DNA of 64,000 nucleotides from JALONH01 sp046329235 (GTDB lineage Bacteria > Bacteroidota > Bacteroidia > Cytophagales > Cytophagaceae), in NCBI GenBank assembly GCA_046329235.1, contig JAXLVA010000001.1:3334355-3398354 (forward strand), given 5' to 3'. Position 1 is the first letter of the stretch. Each line of letters begins with the position of its first letter. Position numbers and translations under genes: made by a program. Shown here one piece after another: positions 61,701-64,000 of the stretch. Under the pieces are notes generated by a model. That model ran no database searches, was not told where the DNA came from, and saw nothing but the letters and a program-made list of their open reading frames with translations.

Positions 61701-63335
61701 ATGATTTCCATAGACGGACTAGCCGTAGAATTCAACGGCAGAACATTATTCTCCGATATCACCTTCAATATTAACGATAAAGACCGTATAGCCCTTATGG
61801 GGAAAAATGGTGCCGGTAAATCTACCATGCTGAAAATTATAGCAGGAGTAGAAAAGCCTACGCGCGGTAAAGTAACCGCTCCCAACGGGGCTACGATTGC
61901 ATACTTACCACAGCACTTATTGACGGCAGATGATTGTACTGTATTCGAAGAAACATCTAAAGCTTTTGCTAAGGTTCTAAATCTTAAAAAAGAATTAGAT
62001 GAACTAAACCATCAATTGGAAACTCGTACCGATTATGAATCGGATGAGTATTACAAAATTATTGAACGTGTATCGGAAGTAAGTGAACAATACTATTCTA
62101 TCGAAGAATCTAATTTTGATGCAGAAGTAGAGAAAACGTTATTGGGTTTAGGATTTGTGCGTGAAGATTTTCATCGATTAACTTCTGAATTCAGTGGTGG
62201 ATGGCGTATGCGTATAGAATTAGCAAAAATTCTATTGCAGAAACCGGATTTGATATTATTAGATGAGCCTACTAACCACTTAGATATTGAATCTATTCAA
62301 TGGTTAGAAGATTTCTTGATTAATAGCGCTAAGGCGGTAATGGTAATTTCCCACGACCGTGCCTTCGTTGACAATCTTACTAATAGAACCATTGAGGTTA
62401 CCATGGGCCGCATTTACGATTACAAAGTAAATTACTCCCACTACTTACAACTTAGAGAAGAGCGACGTCAACAACAACAAAAACACTTTGACGACCAACA
62501 AAAATTCATTGCAGAGACAACTGAGTTCATCGAACGATTCAAGGGTACTTATTCTAAAACATTACAAGTGCAGTCGCGCGTGAAGATGTTAGAGAAACTG
62601 GAACCAATAGAAGTGGATGAAGTAGACACTTCATCATTGAATCTACGCTTTCCTCCATCACCACGCTCCGGTAACTATCCGGTAATTGTGGAAGAGATGA
62701 GTAAACACTATGGCGATCATGTGGTGTTCAACAAAGCATCTATGACTATTGAACGTGGAGAGAAAATTGCTTTCGTTGGAAAAAATGGTGAAGGTAAATC
62801 TACCATGGTCAAAGCGATTATGGGAGAGTTAGAGTTTGATGGCAAATGTACCGTAGGGCATAATTCTATGATTGGTTACTTTGCACAGAATCAAGCTTCC
62901 TTGTTAGATGAAGAATTGACCGTGTTCCAAACCATCGATAATATTGCTGTAGGAGATATTCGTACCAAGATTAGAGATATCTTAGGGGCGTTCATGTTTG
63001 GTGGTGAAGCATCGAATAAAAAGGTAAAAGTATTATCCGGAGGAGAAAAGACTCGTTTAGCAATGATTAAATTATTGTTAGAACCGGTGAACTTGTTAAT
63101 CCTAGATGAGCCTACCAACCACTTAGATTTAAAAACGAAAGATATCTTAAAAGAAGCGTTGAAAGCTTTTGATGGTACTATCATCTTAGTTTCTCATGAT
63201 CGTGATTTCTTAAGTGGTCTTGCTACCAAAGTGTTTGAATTTGGAAATAAGCGAGTAAAAGAACACTTTGAAGATATCAATGGATTCTTAAGAAACAAGA
63301 AGATGGAAAATCTTAGAGAAATCGAACGTAAGTAA
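61701..63335 (+). CDS. ABC-F family ATPase
   Basis: The 544-residue soluble protein has two ABC domains and no membrane segments. Walker A motifs are GKNGAGKST and GKNGEGKST, signature motifs FSGGWRMRIELAKIL and LSGGEKTRLAMIKLL, and Walker B motifs LILLDEPTNHLD (twice, slightly varied). The linker between the domains is the charged P-site interaction motif region (about 240-320). ABC-F proteins act on ribosomes in translation control or antibiotic protection; which subfamily this is cannot be told here. Confidence 0.93.
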   Translation: MISIDGLAVEFNGRTLFSDITFNINDKDRIALMGKNGAGKSTMLKIIAGVEKPTRGKVTAPNGATIAYLPQHLLTADDCTVFEETSKAFAKVLNLKKELDELNHQLETRTDYESDEYYKIIERVSEVSEQYYSIEESNFDAEVEKTLLGLGFVREDFHRLTSEFSGGWRMRIELAKILLQKPDLILLDEPTNHLDIESIQWLEDFLINSAKAVMVISHDRAFVDNLTNRTIEVTMGRIYDYKVNYSHYLQLREERRQQQQKHFDDQQKFIAETTEFIERFKGTYSKTLQVQSRVKMLEKLEPIEVDEVDTSSLNLRFPPSPRSGNYPVIVEEMSKHYGDHVVFNKASMTIERGEKIAFVGKNGEGKSTMVKAIMGELEFDGKCTVGHNSMIGYFAQNQASLLDEELTVFQTIDNIAVGDIRTKIRDILGAFMFGGEASNKKVKVLSGGEKTRLAMIKLLLEPVNLLILDEPTNHLDLKTKDILKEALKAFDGTIILVSHDRDFLSGLATKVFEFGNKRVKEHFEDINGFLRNKKMENLREIERK

Positions 63336-63341
63336 TCTTAA

Positions 63342-64000
63342 ATGAAATTTACATCTTATTTATATGCACTACTATCTCTCTTGGCAGGGGTAGTAGTTTT
63401 TTTATATTTTTTTCAATGGGAAATTTTAAATCCAGCAAATTACGAATGGTTATTCTATCATAATGGAGATGTTTTTCAAAATTATATTGGAGGTGCATTG
63501 TTTAGACGTGAACCATGGCACTTTCCAATCATTACTCAAATAACATCTATCAATTATCCTGAAGGTGTGAGTATCGTTTACACCGACTCTAATCCATTGT
63601 TATCAATCATTACAAAAGCACTTTTATCTTATCTTCCGCCGTTCTATCAATACAATGGAGTTTGGTATTTACTTTGTTTTATGTTGATGGGATATTTTTC
63701 TTATCGTTTAATATATGTATTAACTAAAAATCATTTATTCGCACTAGTATCTTCTGTGCTTTTTTTGTTAACTCCCGGGTTGATGCACAGAGCAGGGCAT
63801 GTGAACTTAATGAGTCACTGGTTGGTGGTAGCCGCAATCTTGGTGTTTGTTCATCCTGACACAAAATGGGAAGTTAAAAGTTATCAGTTTTGGACTCTTT
63901 TGTTTTTATCAGTTGCTATTCATGGGTACTTGTTTTTTATGGTATTCTTCATATATATAATTTGGGCTATTCAGCTCTTACGGAAAGAGAAATGGACTCT
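63342..64000 (+). CDS. Polytopic membrane protein, GT-C-like (3' partial)
   Basis: The frame opens at ATG 63342, 6 bases after the ABC-F stop, and runs off the window. The ~219 visible residues have several membrane helices (LYALLSLLAGVVVFLYFF; LFALVSSVLFLLTP) and an extracytoplasmic loop with NYPEGVSIVYTDSNPLLS. The acidic/polar loop before a second helix fits GT-C transferases of the DUF6311 type. The assignment is tentative because the C-terminus is missing. Confidence 0.6.
   Translation, partial: MKFTSYLYALLSLLAGVVVFLYFFQWEILNPANYEWLFYHNGDVFQNYIGGALFRREPWHFPIITQITSINYPEGVSIVYTDSNPLLSIITKALLSYLPPFYQYNGVWYLLCFMLMGYFSYRLIYVLTKNHLFALVSSVLFLLTPGLMHRAGHVNLMSHWLVVAAILVFVHPDTKWEVKSYQFWTLLFLSVAIHGYLFFMVFFIYIIWAIQLLRKEKWT

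Noticed and set aside
1..64000. tRNA or rRNA genes
   Set aside because: No cloverleaf with a GTTCRA-type T arm or rRNA segment was noticed by eye; a covariance-model scan was not possible.

Overview
The window is AT-rich chromosomal DNA from a Bacteroidota bacterium. Four observations support this. The run secY-map-infA-rpmJ-rpsM-rpsK-rpsD-rpoA-rplQ-carA-eno has the order I associate with Chitinophagales and their relatives. Exported proteins carry type IX secretion (T9SS) C-terminal domains. OmpA-family proteins have Bacteroidota-style architectures. Several genes are preceded by TAnnTTTG, the Bacteroidota -7 element. The order-level placement is inference.

Layout. 1-7.1 kb: end of the ribosomal-protein/alpha operon (secY tail to rplQ, closed by a strong terminator), then carA, eno and a short FtsB/DivIC-like protein. 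7.1-18 kb: a class A penicillin-binding protein, a large T9SS type B surface protein, and a convergent 1662-residue exported protein of unknown function. 18.2-22.5 kb: a three-gene unit of an exported ~450-residue protein, an exported large protein with toxin-like architecture, and a small putative immunity protein. 22.5-31.4 kb: accessory DNA with hairpin repeats, an IS110 element with a bridge-RNA-like leader, an OmpA/LamG-like protein, a decayed CDI-type immunity gene, an AbiEi/AbiEii type IV toxin-antitoxin pair, and a decayed collar-protein/lipoprotein pair (the lipoprotein gene split by an IS3-family element). 31.4-34.3 kb: a GT39-like glycosyltransferase and an OmpA/beta-propeller protein. 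34.4-42.85 kb: a tight six-gene operon of exported proteins (T9SS type A protein, beta-barrel, fibronectin III protein, collar-domain protein, lipoprotein, TPR-like protein). 42.9-47.5 kb: a second copy of the three-gene unit, with a DNA/RNA non-specific endonuclease tip and a YezG-like immunity protein. 47.6-54 kb: two further IS110 copies lie in or next to a stretch of 5'-truncated toxin tips, each followed by a small gene and separated by palindromic repeats. 55.7-64 kb: a truncated collar gene, a glycerophosphodiesterase lipoprotein gene split by a second IS3-family element, an LtaS-like transferase, a glycosyltransferase, an ABC-F ATPase and the start of a polytopic membrane protein.

Interpretation. 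The most interesting part is 18-55 kb. It looks like a Bacteroidota polymorphic-toxin island. Two complete units pair an exported protein (N-terminal two thirds almost identical, C-terminal third divergent) with a different large toxin and immunity gene. Downstream is a store of promoterless toxin-tip/immunity cassettes. One palindromic repeat family sits at the 5' edge of the tips, and another separates cassettes. IS110 copies and a ~2 kb duplication show that this DNA has been recombining. The toxin functions, the adaptor role of the ~450-residue proteins, and the link to the neighbouring surface operon are inferences from architecture and context.
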